64,000 bases of DNA from JAWKTM01 sp041399085 (GCA_041399085.1 JAWKTM010000010.1:1-64000); one strand, 5' to 3'; positions 1 to 10,063 are shown, counted from the stretch's first letter. Translations and numbers: made by a program. The notes: generated from the letters alone by a model not told the origin.

Positions 1-359
1 AGCAAGAACACGCCATAAAACAGGACGAACATCAACTGCACGCAACGGTCGTTAAAAACACGTTGCGGCACTTCCACCATTAGCGTCCGGCCCCAAGCCG
101 CAAAGTCGAACACGCGTGTGCGATACAACTGGTTGTGGGCTCGGCCGACCAAGCGGTGTAAGTACTGTACGGTGCTGGGAGGCAACTGGTAGGCGTCGGC
201 TAACGCTAAATCCGCACAGGCAGCCCGGTACAACGTCGCGAAGCGCGTCAAGCCAGCCGCGCCCAGACGCTTTCTTCCGCCGGCTTGCATCGAGTCGCAC
301 AGGTATTCCAGTTCTTGCCAGAACTTGCGGCGACGATCGAGTAGTTCGGCAACTTTCAT
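1..359 (-). CDS. SpoIIM-family integral membrane protein, N-terminal part (runs off the left edge)
   Basis: The minus strand reads open from an ATG at 359 to the window edge, giving about 119 residues that begin MKVAELLDRRRKFWQELEYL. A helical region rich in Arg and Leu contains LYRAACADLALADAYQLP and LVGRAHNQLYR, the pattern I associate with the N-terminal cytoplasmic part of stage II sporulation protein M family proteins in non-sporulating bacteria. The last visible residues (VQLMFVLFYGVFL) look like the start of the first membrane helix. Planctomycetes do not sporulate, so the family name says little about the role. The gene lies head to head with the wax-synthase-like gene about 180 bases away. 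The family call comes from recalled motif similarity only. Confidence 0.6.
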   Translation of the reverse strand, partial: MKVAELLDRRRKFWQELEYLCDSMQAGGRKRLGAAGLTRFATLYRAACADLALADAYQLPPSTVQYLHRLVGRAHNQLYRTRVFDFAAWGRTLMVEVPQRVFNDRCVQLMFVLFYGVFL

Positions 360-540
360 GGAAGATTTTCCGTGGGGGAAGAGGCCGGTGCCGACGAGAG
401 CTCGCGGGCGGTGACAATGCTGTTGGTCAAGGTTAATTGAAGCCGAAGGATGCGGTTAGTGCCTTGGCGAATCACGCAGTTTGCATTCGCCGCGACGACT
501 TCTGATTATAGGCAGCCAAGCGGGGCGAAAGGGCGAACGC

Positions 541-1506
541 GTGGCCACAGCAATCGAGATTGGCGAACGGCGTCGGGCCAAGACGGCTATTTGGTGGCCG
601 GTCGCGGCGATGTTTGTCGCTGGCCTGCTAGTCTCCGGCCCTCTGCCGCCGTGGGGACAGATGTGGGTCTTGGCCGTGGCGGTGTATGCGAGCCTGAAGT
701 GGCTGACGCTCGCTCGGCTATTGATTCTGCTACCGGCGAGCCAGCGGTCCGGGGGCGATGAAATCGGCTTGTCGATGCCCAGCTTGGCCGGATACCTATT
801 TCTTTGGCCCGGTATGGATGCGCCGGCGTTCCTGTTGAAAAAATACTCGGGGCCGGCCCCGCGACTTGGCAAATGGCTATCCGCTATTGCCAAGACCGCT
901 GTCGGAGCAACATTGATTGCGTTGGCCCCGTCGGTCGTTTCCTGGCCTGGAATCGTCGTCGTCGGATGGCGACTCACCGGCGATTTTCTGGCGGCTTGGA
1001 TGACCATGATCGGAGTGGTGTTCGTCCTGCATTTTGGCGCGATTCACGCGCTCGCACTGGCTTGGCAACGTGCGGGCCGCGCCGTCGAACCGATCATGCG
1101 AGCCCCGATCATGGCGCAGTCGCTGGCCGACTTCTGGGGACGCCGCTGGAATTTGGCGTTCCGGGATTTCGCCCACACGTTCGTATTTCGGCCGATGCTA
1201 CGAAGATATGGAGCGGCCGCGGCCACGCTGGGCGTGTTCACTTTCTCGGGGATTGTTCACGACGCCGTGATCTCGGTGGCGGCACGCGGCGGCTATGGCT
1301 GGCCGACTTTATATTTCCTGCTGCAAGGCATCGCCATGCTGTTCGAACGCAGCGGCTGGGGAAGACGAATCGGGTTGGGCCGCGGATGGCGGGGCCGATT
1401 GTATGCCGCCGTCGTACTTGTAACGCCGGCCGGTTGGTTGTTCCACGAACCGTTTCGCAACCAAGTGGTGCTGCCGATGATGCGGGCGATCGCGAGCTTG
1501 GGATAA
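541..1506 (+). CDS. MBOAT-family wax synthase-like acyltransferase
   Basis: A polytopic membrane protein of about 321 residues from the GTG at 541 (VATAIEIGERRR); an earlier TTG at 481 would add an unlikely leader. At least seven hydrophobic segments are visible. The conserved block SLADFWGRRWN followed by FVFRPMLRR, and later FTFSGIVHDAV with its candidate catalytic His, match the wax-synthase branch of membrane-bound O-acyltransferases, which esterify long-chain alcohols or similar acceptors with acyl-CoA. The family position usually holds SGxxHE; here it is SGIVHD. A small four-helix membrane protein starts 31 bases downstream, so the two probably form a unit. The true substrate cannot be told from sequence. 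Confidence 0.72.
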   Translation: MATAIEIGERRRAKTAIWWPVAAMFVAGLLVSGPLPPWGQMWVLAVAVYASLKWLTLARLLILLPASQRSGGDEIGLSMPSLAGYLFLWPGMDAPAFLLKKYSGPAPRLGKWLSAIAKTAVGATLIALAPSVVSWPGIVVVGWRLTGDFLAAWMTMIGVVFVLHFGAIHALALAWQRAGRAVEPIMRAPIMAQSLADFWGRRWNLAFRDFAHTFVFRPMLRRYGAAAATLGVFTFSGIVHDAVISVAARGGYGWPTLYFLLQGIAMLFERSGWGRRIGLGRGWRGRLYAAVVLVTPAGWLFHEPFRNQVVLPMMRAIASLG

Positions 1507-1537
1507 CGATTGAACCTATTGGAAGTGGATCTCCGTA

Positions 1538-1945
1538 ATGTTTTCGTTGAGCACGCTGATCTTTGTTGCCGGAATATTGCACTTTGGCATTCTGACCGCC
1601 AGCGCTTGCGTGCCGTTCGTGCTGAATTGGCGCGAAGAATTAGGGAAGCTCGACGGTTTGTTCCGCCAGTTAGTTTGGATTTATGGTGGCTACATCGTGA
1701 TGATGATTGTGGGTTTTGGAATCATCTCGATGGCACTGCCGGGGGAATTAGCCAGCGGCTCGCCGTTGGGGCGAGCCGTCGCGGGATTGATCGCCGTGTT
1801 CTGGGGAGTGCGACTCGGCTTGCAATTATTCGTGCTCGACGCGCGAGCCTTCTTGACTCGGTGGCATTGGCGATTGGGGTATCATGCCCTCACGGTCGCG
1901 TTTGTGTTTCACACCATCGTTTACAGCGTTGCCGCCATTTCGTGA
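1538..1945 (+). CDS. small four-helix membrane protein, partner of the wax synthase-like gene
   Basis: 135 residues with about four predicted membrane helices: LSTLIFVAGILHFGILTAS, then LVWIYGGYIVMMIVGFGI, a segment near RAVAGLIAVFWGVRLGLQLF, and a last one near ALTVAFVFHTIVYS. Several His residues sit at the helix ends. No catalytic motif or named family is recognised. It starts 31 bases after the wax-synthase-like gene on the same strand, which suggests co-transcription and a supporting role at the membrane, but that is inference from position alone. Confidence 0.7.
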   Translation: MFSLSTLIFVAGILHFGILTASACVPFVLNWREELGKLDGLFRQLVWIYGGYIVMMIVGFGIISMALPGELASGSPLGRAVAGLIAVFWGVRLGLQLFVLDARAFLTRWHWRLGYHALTVAFVFHTIVYSVAAIS

Positions 1946-2105
1946 CCGGTGCGAATCGTGGCAACGAATAGGACCGAGCGGTCGGCCGGGCGAACTCAAC
2001 ATTCGCCCGGTGGCCGCCGGTTTGATTCTTGGCCCTTGGCTATGGCTGCGAGGAGCGCCTGCCAGACAGGATTCGCGACGCGCTCAGAACGCTCGGGCGC
2101 CGCGA

Positions 2106-3298
2106 CTATTGGAAGACAACGAGGCTGGCGGTAAAGCCGTGCACGAAGTTCTCGCCACTGACGGGGCCAAGTTCGCCCTGGGCAAAGAAGCCGGCGATCG
2201 GCAACTCGCCAAACGCATCTCGCACAAGCTCAGCATCGCGGTGGTTTCGAAACAACCGCGTGCCGCGACCGTTGCACGTGAACAATAACGCACCGGCGGA
2301 AGCGCAATATCGGGCTGACTCTTCAGTTGGGCCAAGAGCTGACGCATTTCGTCGTCGGCCGTTTCGGCGTCGCGCACATGGAATTGCACGGTTTGGCCGG
2401 GCCGCATGTAATCGCCCACCACGATCGCGCCGCTCTGCTGATCCACGCCCATGACATTGCGGACCAAAAAATCATCGCCTTGCCCGAACGCATCCTGATA
2501 TTCGCTGACCACGCGTCCCAAATGCAGCGATTCTGCACCATCGCTCTGCTCGCGATTGGGCAGCGATTCAAACACCGTCTTTCAACTGCGACAAGCTGCT
2601 GGCTTGCCGCCCAGCTCCTGAATCACATTGCGTTCGGCCTTGGTAATCACAAAGTGTCGACCGATCGGACGACAGCCTTGCGATACCACCGTGTGCGATT
2701 TGATTCCATGAATCAACACCGCCACGGCGCCTTCGGCCAAGGAATTCCGCCCCAAGATGAGGCGACTGTCGCCCGGCCGCGCCGCGCCGCTGGCCATGCC
2801 ACCCACAACCGGTACGCCCGGGCGATCAACATTCAGACGCTCCAGCAACAGATCGGCCGGGAACGTGTAAGGATCGCCCAGCACAATGAGCGCGGCGTCG
2901 TCGGGCCAAGCTTCGATCAGTTCGTCAGGCCAGCCGACGATGCTGCCTCCGTCCGGCGTGCGTTCGAACATCAGATGCATCGGCGTCAACGTTGCCGCCG
3001 GCAAGACGCCGGCCAGCAGCGAGATGCCGGGCTCGAACTCCACCTCGCGGCCCACGCCCAGCAACGATTCCGCCGTGCAACCGATCACTAGCTCGGTCCC
3101 CAGTTGCTCGACCAAACGCGCGGCAATGGCGTCGGCATGACGGCCGAGCTGAGCCGAGATGAATGCGAAGGCGACATTCGCGCCGCCGCTCAGTCGCGAA
3201 TGAACTTCGGCGACCGCGCTGTCGACGCATTGTTGCCAATCGCCGTCGACCGCCAGCGCCGAGGCGAACTGCGGGACATTGGAAGTCGGAGCCGTCAT
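2106..3298 (-). pseudogene. FIST-domain sensory protein, frameshifted
   Basis: The start ATG is at 3298. The first 238 residues are a typical FIST N domain (GCTAESLLG, LLAGVLPAAT, GDPYTFPADLLLERL, VVGGMASGA). An in-frame TGA at 2582-2584 interrupts it, but a missing base just before and an extra A just after would restore LSQLKTVFESLPNRE. The FIST C domain follows (GRVVSEYQDAFGQGDDFLVR, NVMGVDQQSGAIVVGDYMRP). A further one-base loss at about 2291-2299 moves the last part into another frame (LLFTCNGRG, FGELPIAGFFAQGELGPV), ending at the TAG at 2106. The joined length, about 397 residues, is normal for the family. FIST proteins are thought to bind small ligands such as amino acids. The amino-acid sequence is well preserved across the breaks, so recent inactivation or consensus error are both possible. 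Confidence 0.8.
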
Positions 3299-3577
3299 AC
3301 GCTGTTCTTATCAAGGAGTGAGTCAAGCTGGGAATGCGACCTTGCCCGAGTCGAATTCTTTCGTGTGCCGCCAGAAACAGATAAGCTGGGAGGCAATGTT
3401 GTGACGTGTTCGCCAGTCCGTGGCAACACCCAACATCACAGGGGCAGCCTTGTTGCCCCCACGTCATTTTTGCAACGTGACAAGTGCCGCGAAAAGCGGT
3501 AACGTAAACGTAGCATATGGTTTTGCGGAAAACGTCCTACGAAACCGGGTTTATTGCATTCTCGACAGGGGGCCGCC
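3299..3577. other. intergenic region between divergent genes
   Basis: About 280 bases between the divergent FIST and secreted-protein genes. No gene, clear hairpin or confident promoter pair was seen. It must hold the promoters of both flanking genes. Confidence 0.4.
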
Positions 3578-4081
3578 ATGAATCGCGTCACGATCGGCGC
3601 TATCGCGCTGTTAGCTTTTCTCGGAGCCCACGAGGCGTGGGGGCAAGCCGTCCAATTGCCCACCTATAGCCAATTCGGCGTGCAAACTTCGGCCCTGGTG
3701 CCCGATGGCGGCGCGGCTTATTTGGGTGGCGTGCGGCGTTCGGCGATCGGCAGCGTCAGCCGTGGTTTGCCCGGCGGCGGACCGTTGTTCAAGAATCGCG
3801 CCATCGGCCGCAGCGATTCGGCGACCGGCGTTTCGGTTCACGCCACAATCATCGACTTGCGAGAGTTGGACGAAGCCGTGTTGGCCGAAGCGGCCGCGCG
3901 ACGCCAAGCTCGTGAGGCGGTAGTCGCTTCATTCGACGAAGCCGACTCGCGCGCCGTGTCGAACATGGCATATTCCAGAGCCCCCAGTGTCTTTTCCGGA
4001 GCTCAAAGGGATCCCGTGAGATTGACGGCGGATGAAGCGGCTCAAGCCGCGCGGTTATCCCGTTTCATGGGTCGCCGTTAG
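3578..4081 (+). CDS. secreted hypothetical protein
   Basis: 167 residues from the ATG at 3578 (MNRVTIGAIALLAFLGAHEAWG); a start 24 bases upstream would spoil the signal peptide. The cleavage site is probably after AWG or GQA. The mature part has a Gly-rich middle (GGVRRSAIGSVSRGLPGGGP) and a Leu/Glu/Ala-rich helix (ELDEAVLAEAAARRQAREA). No catalytic motif or known domain is seen. It probably acts in the periplasm or outside the cell. The neighbours run on the opposite strand, so it looks monocistronic. Confidence 0.65.
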   Translation: MNRVTIGAIALLAFLGAHEAWGQAVQLPTYSQFGVQTSALVPDGGAAYLGGVRRSAIGSVSRGLPGGGPLFKNRAIGRSDSATGVSVHATIIDLRELDEAVLAEAAARRQAREAVVASFDEADSRAVSNMAYSRAPSVFSGAQRDPVRLTADEAAQAARLSRFMGRR

Positions 4082-4109
4082 CCGCGCGGACCACTAGCTA
4101 GACGACCAG

Positions 4110-4589
4110 CTAATCGTCGTGAGAACATAGATCAATCACCACGGCGCAGGCCAGTATCAGCACGTCGTCCTCTCCCGCCGCGACTTCCACGCCGTAAGTG
4201 TCCGAGAGCGAGAAGAAACGCTTGGAAACCGTGGCGACCGAACGGCCGTTGCGCGTGAAGCGATACTCGTGGTCGAAGAAGTCGCCCTCCGCATCAAAAT
4301 CACCCGGTTCGCGATCCTCGATGTCGAATGCGTCGCGAAACAGCGTGAACATCTTCTTTCGCACATGGGCAAACTCGCGACCGTTCCGCAAGATCCGGTA
4401 CTTCGTGCCAATGGTCAACACTTCCTGCTCGATCCGCGCTAGCTCGTTTCCGTTCATGTCTTGAAACGAGAGTTTGTCGCCGATCGAAAACACCTTGCCG
4501 TCGACGAAGTAGCAGTCGCGGCCCGTCTCGTCTTGAATCGTGAAGTCATCGCCGAGGGCAAAGATTTTCTGGCGCAGCTTGTACTTCAT
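4110..4589 (-). CDS. LURP-one-related family protein (DUF567-like)
   Basis: 159 residues from the ATG at 4589. The sequence is a run of short beta strands with repeated patterns such as KIFALGDDFTIQDETG, KVFSIGDKLSFQDMNG and KMFTLFRDAFDIED, ending in a hydrophobic helix (DDVLILACAVVIDLC). This is the closed-barrel LURP-one/Tubby-like fold, as in plant LURP1 and phospholipid scramblase relatives. The bacterial role is unknown. The length fits a single-domain bacterial member. It is intact and lies downstream of the dnaE2 remains on the same strand, 166 bases away. Confidence 0.8.
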   Translation of the reverse strand: MKYKLRQKIFALGDDFTIQDETGRDCYFVDGKVFSIGDKLSFQDMNGNELARIEQEVLTIGTKYRILRNGREFAHVRKKMFTLFRDAFDIEDREPGDFDAEGDFFDHEYRFTRNGRSVATVSKRFFSLSDTYGVEVAAGEDDVLILACAVVIDLCSHDD

Positions 4590-4755
4590 GCCGGTGCTCC
4601 TGGATCAAAGGGAAGGCGTGTCGCCGAAGCGTCTGGTCTTTCTGCATTCGGCATGCCGACCGCAATCTTGACGGAGAGGGCGAATGCGTGAGCCGGCCGG
4701 CCGACGCGAGCAGCCCGCGTTTGGGCCGATCACTCGGAGCTCTGCCCGCGGCGGT

Positions 4756-7700
4756 TCAGCGAAAATCTCGCGAGCGCGTGTGCAAGTCGCCCAAACTCCG
4801 CGAAAGATCTTCCAGGTGATCGACAACCACGTGAATCACCGAGTCCTTGCTTTGCAGTTGGCCATGCGCGATCCAAGCGGGACTGGTGCGAGCGACTTCA
4901 TAGAACCGCTCCCATACCGGTTGCTTCACGACGAGGTTGATCGTGCCCGTTTCGTCTTCCAGCGTGACGAAGGTAATCCCTTTCGCCGTCGAAGGCCGTT
5001 GCCGCAAGAGCACAATGCCGGCCACACGCACGCGGCGATGATTTTGCAGCTTGTTCAGTCGCTCGGCCGCCACGATCCCAAGCTGGTCCAACGCCTCGCG
5101 ATGGAACGAAATCGGATGAGCTCGCAGCGACAGCCCGGCCGTGGCATAGTCTGCTCGGACTTGTTGCTCCGCCGGCATGGGCGGCAAGTCGAGCGGCGCG
5201 AGTTCGTCCTCGTCGTCCAACTGGTCGAACAACGGACGGCTTTGCGGCCGCCGCTCTTGCGACAACGATTCCCACAGCGCGCGACGCCGATCGCAATCCA
5301 ACGAAGCGAACGCATCGGCTTCGGCCAATCGCGATCAGCGGTTGGCCAAATCCCGTGCGACGCGGGTGAACTCCTCGATCGAATGAAACGATCCGTGTTG
5401 GTCGCGCAAAATGTCTCCAGCCGCGGCGCTTCGCGAGGCATCCCTTGCAGCAGCCTCATCCCCAACCGCAATGCCACCGCCTTCCGCCGCCGGCTCCAAC
5501 GTGCAATCCCAGCCACTGTGATTCACATCGATCGGCCGCACCTCGACGCCGTGATCGCGAGCGTTGCGAACCAACTGGGCCGGCATAAAAACTCCATCGG
5601 CTGGCTGTTGATGATCGCCGCAAAAGCCGCCGGATAATAGTGCTTCAAGTAAGCCGAAACATACACCAGCAGCCGCGAAGCTGGCCGCGTGCGATTCGGG
5701 AAATCCGTACTCGCCGAAACCGCGGATTTGCCGAAACACCTGCTCGGCAAACTCGGCCGACAACCGTTCGCCTGCATGCCTTCCAACAGCTTGCGACGGA
5801 ACTGGTCGATCACGCCCGGACGCCGCCAAGCTGCCCATCGCACGCCGCAACTGGTCCGCTTCGCCCGGCGTGAAGCCGGCCGCCACAACCGCCAACTGCA
5901 TCGCTTGCTCTTGAAAAGATCGGCACTCCAGCGTTTTGTGCAACACGTCGCGAATCGCTTCGTTCGGTACGATTCCTCTTCCTCACCCGCACGGCGCCGC
6001 AAATACGGATGCACCATTTGGCCCTGAATCGGACCCGGCCGCACGATCGCCACTTCGATCACCAAGTCGTAAAAACAACGAGGTTTCAGCCGCGGCAGCA
6101 TGCTCATCTGCGCCCGGCTTTCAATCTGAAACACGCCCATCGTGTCGGCGCGGCAGATCATGTCGTACACGGCCGAGTCGCCTTCGGGAACGCCGGCCAG
6201 CGTCAAGCGACGACCATGATGCCGCTCGACCAACGCAAAGCATTTGCGAATCGCCGTCAACATTCCCAGCGACAGGCAATCCACCTTCAAAATCCCCAAC
6301 TCATCCAAATCGTCTTTATCCCATTCAATCACCGTGCGGCCTTCCATCGCCGCATTTTCAATCGGAGCCAATTCGCACAACGGCCGATGCGTGATCACCA
6401 TGCCGCCCACGTGCTGCGACAGATGCCGAGGGAATCCAACCAGTTCGTTCACCAGATAAATCAACCGCCGGCCGATCTCCGTCTCGGGGTCGATTCCCAC
6501 CTGCCGACAACGCTCGGGCAACAGCGGCTCGTGATGATGTCCTTCCACTTGCTTGGCCAAACGATCGACTCGGTCCAGCGACAGACCCAACGCCTTGCCC
6601 ACATCGCGGACCGCCGAACGCACGCGATACGTAATCACGACCGCCGTCATCCCGGCTCGTTCGCGGCCGTATTTCTCATAGAGATATTGCAGCACTTCCT
6701 CGCGCCGCTCGTGTTCAAAATCAATGTCGATATCCGGCGCTTCGTTCCGCTCGCGACTGACAAACCGCTCGAACAGCAAGTCCGTCCGATCGGGATCGAC
6801 CGACGTGACGCCCAAGCAAAAACAGACCGCCGAATTCGCCGCCGACCCGCGGCCTTGGCACAGGATGCCTCGCTCGCGAGCAAACCGCACCATATCGAAC
6901 ACGGTTAAGAAATACGCTTCGTAACGCAGCTCCTCGATCAAACGCAATTCGTGCCGTACCGCCCGCGCGACCTTTTCCGGAACGCCCGCCGGATAACGCC
7001 GTTCGGCTCCGCGCCAAGTCAACTCGGTCAAATGTCGAATCGGCGTCAAACCGGGCGGCGCCAACTCCTCGGGATATTCGTATCGCAACTCGTCCAGCGA
7101 AAAGTGACAGCGATCGGCGATCTCCAGCGTGCGGGCCAACGCTTCGGGAGCCGAACGAAAAGCGGCGGCAATTTCCTGCTTCGTTCGCAAATGACGCTCG
7201 GCATTCGGAAAACGATTCTCGGCCACTTCCCGGACGTTCGTTCCCAACCGAGTCGCCGTCAGCACGTCGTGCAACGGCAAGCGTTCCGGCGAGTGATAAT
7301 GCACGTCGCCCGCCGCCACCAACGGCAACCGAGTCTGGCGGGAAAGTCTCCGCAGCAACTCCAACCGACTGGCGTCGTCCGGACCGCGATGCAATTCCGC
7401 CAACAAATAGGCGCGATCACCAAACAATTCGCGATACCGATCCAGCGGCGTCAACGAATCCGTTAGCTTCAACATGCTTGGCCCAGCGGCCCGCACATTT
7501 GATTCACCGCTGAACCAAGCATCACCGCAAACTCCGGCCAATAATCCCGCGTGATGCTCGGCCAGATCCTGAAACGTCAGCTCGCACTCGCCCTTGGCCG
7601 CTCGACGCCGACCGACCGTAATCAGCCGCGACAGCCGCGCATAGCTTTCACGATCCGTGGCCCACAACACGACGGGCGCCGAATCCACCAACGTAATCTC

Positions 7701-7899
7701 GGCGCCGACGATCAGCTTCAACCCCGCTTCCTTGGCCGCGATATGAGCTCGCACGATGCCCGCCAGCGAATTGCGATCGGTCACCGCCAAAGCCGCGTAG
7801 TCCAACTCGGCCGCCCGGCTGGCCAGTTCTTCCGCATGCGAAGCCCCGGTCAGGAACGAGAAGTTCGACTTGCAATGCAACTCGGCGTATCGCAACATC
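4756..7899 (-). pseudogene. dnaE2: error-prone DNA polymerase III alpha subunit DnaE2, frameshifted in its 3' part
   Basis: The start ATG at 7899 gives MLRYAELHCKSNFSFL, the usual DnaE2 opening. The PHP domain comes first, then the polymerase palm with GRGSAANSAVCFCLGVT and the catalytic PDIDIDF near residue 388, and later HLSQHVGGMVITH. The frame is clean for about 1930 bases. Between about 5968 and 5405 there are at least seven frame changes (near 5967, 5834, 5764, 5674, 5590, 5490 and 5410), then an in-frame TGA at 5335-5337. Conserved pieces survive on each side (QEQAMQLAVVAAGFTPGEAD, RRPGVIDQFRRKLLEGMQ, GEYGFPESHAASFA, VSAYLKHYYPAAFA, RLGMRLLQGMPREA). The last 190 residues, with the OB-fold (GITFVTLEDETGTINLVV), are clean. 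DnaE2 normally works with ImuA/ImuB in mutagenic lesion bypass; neither is adjacent. Confidence 0.88.
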
Positions 7900-7962
7900 G
7901 CGGGCACTCACACGAACCGAACCACCACACGATGAACAATCGCGTTGGGCGGAAATCAGCGT

Positions 7963-7999
7963 TTCACGGAAATGTTCGCATGTATACCATTTCCGTGAA
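7963..7999. promoter_or_regulatory. perfect 12-bp inverted repeat upstream of dnaE2
   Basis: TTCACGGAAATG at 7963-7974 and its exact complement CATTTCCGTGAA at 7988-7999 are separated by 13 bases. The dyad lies 64 bases upstream of the dnaE2 start and about 80 bases beyond the end of the upstream DinB-like gene. There is no T-run on either side, so it is not a typical terminator. Its position suits an operator, possibly for a damage-response repressor, since dnaE2 is LexA-controlled in many bacteria. It does not match the GAAC-type or CTGT-type LexA boxes I know. Confidence 0.5.
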
Positions 8000-8077
8000 T
8001 CACGACAAGTCCGGTGCTAGCGTCCGCTAGCGTTCCTATGGCAAAGCAGCGAATCGCGCGAGTGACCCGAACGCGGG

Positions 8078-8617
8078 CTAACGCACGGGCGACTTGCCAA
8101 ACGCGCGACGCAGCACGCCGATCTGTCCGGCATGCAACATCTCATGCGACGCGCAAAAATACAAAGCCCCAAGCTTGTTCGGAAACACCGCGTAAGGCAT
8201 GTCGATCGGGTCCTGCAGATCTTCTTCACGATAGGTCGCCATTTCCTCCAGCGACTGGCGGTGAACCGCGTCGAGCGTACTTCGCAACTCCGCCGGCGAT
8301 GGATTGTTCGCCGGATCGGAATCCGGCGTTGAGCCGCGACTGTACTTCTTGCGAAACGCCGAGGACATCAATTCCATGTCCACCGATTGACGGCCACGCA
8401 CACGAAACAAACACAGACCATATTCGGCCATCGCCAAATGGCCGACTTGCCATGCAAAGTTGGTATGCATTCCCGACGGGATCACAAACCACTCGTCGTC
8501 CGCAACGTCTTCTAAAAGAGTCAATGTGTAGTCGCGAGCAAATACGATTTGCCGTCGAGCGATCTCCAGAGCGCTAATCGGCGCCGCCGACTCGACGGAA
8601 TTTAAGTCGTCTGACAT
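8078..8617 (-). CDS. DinB-like superfamily protein (putative metal-dependent enzyme)
   Basis: 179 residues from the ATG at 8617. It shows the DinB/YfiT four-helix-bundle pattern with three spaced His residues: one in WQVGHLAMAEYG and two in HEMLHAGQIGVLRR, which would bind one divalent metal. Members include thiol transferases and uncharacterised damage-induced proteins. Nothing in the sequence fixes the substrate. It is intact and lies upstream of dnaE2 on the same strand with a 178-base gap that holds the inverted repeat, so the two need not be co-transcribed. Confidence 0.78.
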   Translation of the reverse strand: MSDDLNSVESAAPISALEIARRQIVFARDYTLTLLEDVADDEWFVIPSGMHTNFAWQVGHLAMAEYGLCLFRVRGRQSVDMELMSSAFRKKYSRGSTPDSDPANNPSPAELRSTLDAVHRQSLEEMATYREEDLQDPIDMPYAVFPNKLGALYFCASHEMLHAGQIGVLRRAFGKSPVR

Positions 8618-8891
8618 TGATTGATCCTTCCTGTTAAGTGTTAAGGCTCACAATCAAATACTGATGTAAGCCACAAGTTTACCCTCAGCCGACGCGATCC
8701 GTATCTCCATGCGGACACACACCTATCGGAGATTCATCCAATAAGTACCCGTCCACAAACAACAAAATGCCAAATCCATTGAAGCGGCAAGGCGCAAGCC
8801 CTCCCGTTCCGCCGCACCGAATCCATAGGAGCGGCAGGGCGCAAGCCTCCGGTTTCGCGTGCCGGACGGCTCTGCGTTCCGCTTCGGCAAT
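8618..8891. repeat. intergenic region with two tandem REP-like copies
   Basis: Two copies of a 36-base unit lie at 8773-8808 and 8820-8855. Each begins AATCCAT and contains the core AGCGGCARGGCGCAAGCC followed by a TCC-rich end. Related cores occur at 25.3 kb and 56.4 kb, so this is a dispersed repeat family. The rest of the gap holds nothing recognisable. Confidence 0.65.
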
Positions 8892-10063
8892 TTATTCGCG
8901 GACGGGTCCTAATTTTGTCAGCTCCAACAACAGCTTCTCGACTCGCTCGATTCCCGCTTCAGGACCAAAGTTCGCTCGGCATATTCGCGGGCCTGTGTAG
9001 CTCGCAACCGCCAACTTGCCTCGTTTTGGACGGCGTCGACGATCGCGGCGGTTAATGCGCCAGCGTCTCCCGGCGGCGTCAACTCTCCGAACTCTCCGTC
9101 TCGCAAAACCTCGCGCGGTCCGCTGGGGCAGTCCGTCGAAACGACCGGCGTGCCTACCATCATGGCTTCGATCAGCACATTGGGAAGCCCTTCATAAATC
9201 GACGACAATACAAACAAATTCGAGGCCCGTAGATAAGAAAAAGGATTGGGTTGAAATCCTTCTAGCCGGACGTGTGACGCCAATCCATACTCATCCACAA
9301 GCCGCTTTAGCTCGCCTTCTTGCGGCCCGACTCCCAAGATGTGCAACAGAATTTGACGCAGGCCGTTTTTGTGGACCGCGTCGCGCACCGCGCGCAGCAA
9401 CAACGGATACCCTTTCGCTTCATGAAGCCGCCCGGCGGCCATGATGTGAAAACGCTCTCGCTCCCAATCCGATGGGACTTCGCTCGCGGCCTGGAGTCGC
9501 TCGGCATCCACAAAGTTGTAGATCGTTTGAATCCGCGCTGGCGGAAGATGAAAGAATTCGGCAGCCAGTCGTGCTGTCCCCTCGGAAACCGCCACAACCT
9601 GGTCGGCCGTTCGATAAGCTCGTCGGAGCATCGGCAGCTTGAGCCAACGAAACCGTTCGCGATTCGTCTCGAAGTCGACGCGCGGGTTGCTCACAATGAC
9701 CGACGCACGAGGCACGCGCGTTCGCTCGGCCGCACGCGCCGTTATCATGGTCATGTGATAGGTGCGGTCGTAAATCACGTCGATCGCGTGCTCGCGAATC
9801 ACACGTGTGAGATCGGCGACTTGCGCCTGGTGGATACGGCCCGGCCAGTTGAAACGAGGACGCTCGTATCGTTGCCAAAAAATGGATACCGGAACATCGT
9901 CCGGCACTTCGGGCAACAATTCGCCCCCCGTAGAAATCAGATACAGATGCGGCGCGAATCGTTCTCGATCAAGCCGCTTGAGAATCCCCAGCATCTGGCG
10001 TTCGCTGCCGCCGCCCGACATCTCGCCAATCGCACATAACACTCGAATGCGAGGATCACTCAT
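8892..10063 (-). CDS. GT-B glycosyltransferase (family 4-like), one frameshift near the C-terminus
   Basis: Starts at the ATG at 10063 (MSDPRIRVLCAIGEMSGGGS). The N-terminal Rossmann domain carries the Gly-rich loop GEMSGGGSERQ. The C-terminal domain carries GRLHEAKGYPLLLRA, SSIYEGLPNVLIEAM and TPVVSTDCPSGPREVL, the E(x7)E region of retaining GT4 enzymes. These transfer sugars from nucleotide sugars to lipids, glycans or proteins. Near 8970 one base (probably an A) appears missing: the direct frame ends in a Ser/Cys-rich tail at 8918, while the neighbouring frame reads FGPEAGIERVEKLLLELTK and stops at 8892, which looks like the genuine end. No other cell-surface genes flank it. Confidence 0.85.

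Noticed and set aside
456..1582. Several long antisense and alternative-frame ORFs over the MBOAT gene
   Set aside because: High GC content makes long shadow frames; only the plus frame encodes the membrane helices and family motifs.
4684..6908. Plus-strand ORFs of up to 317 residues opposite dnaE2
   Set aside because: They are Arg/His/Gln-rich shadows with no motif, and the minus strand encodes recognisable polymerase sequence in every part.
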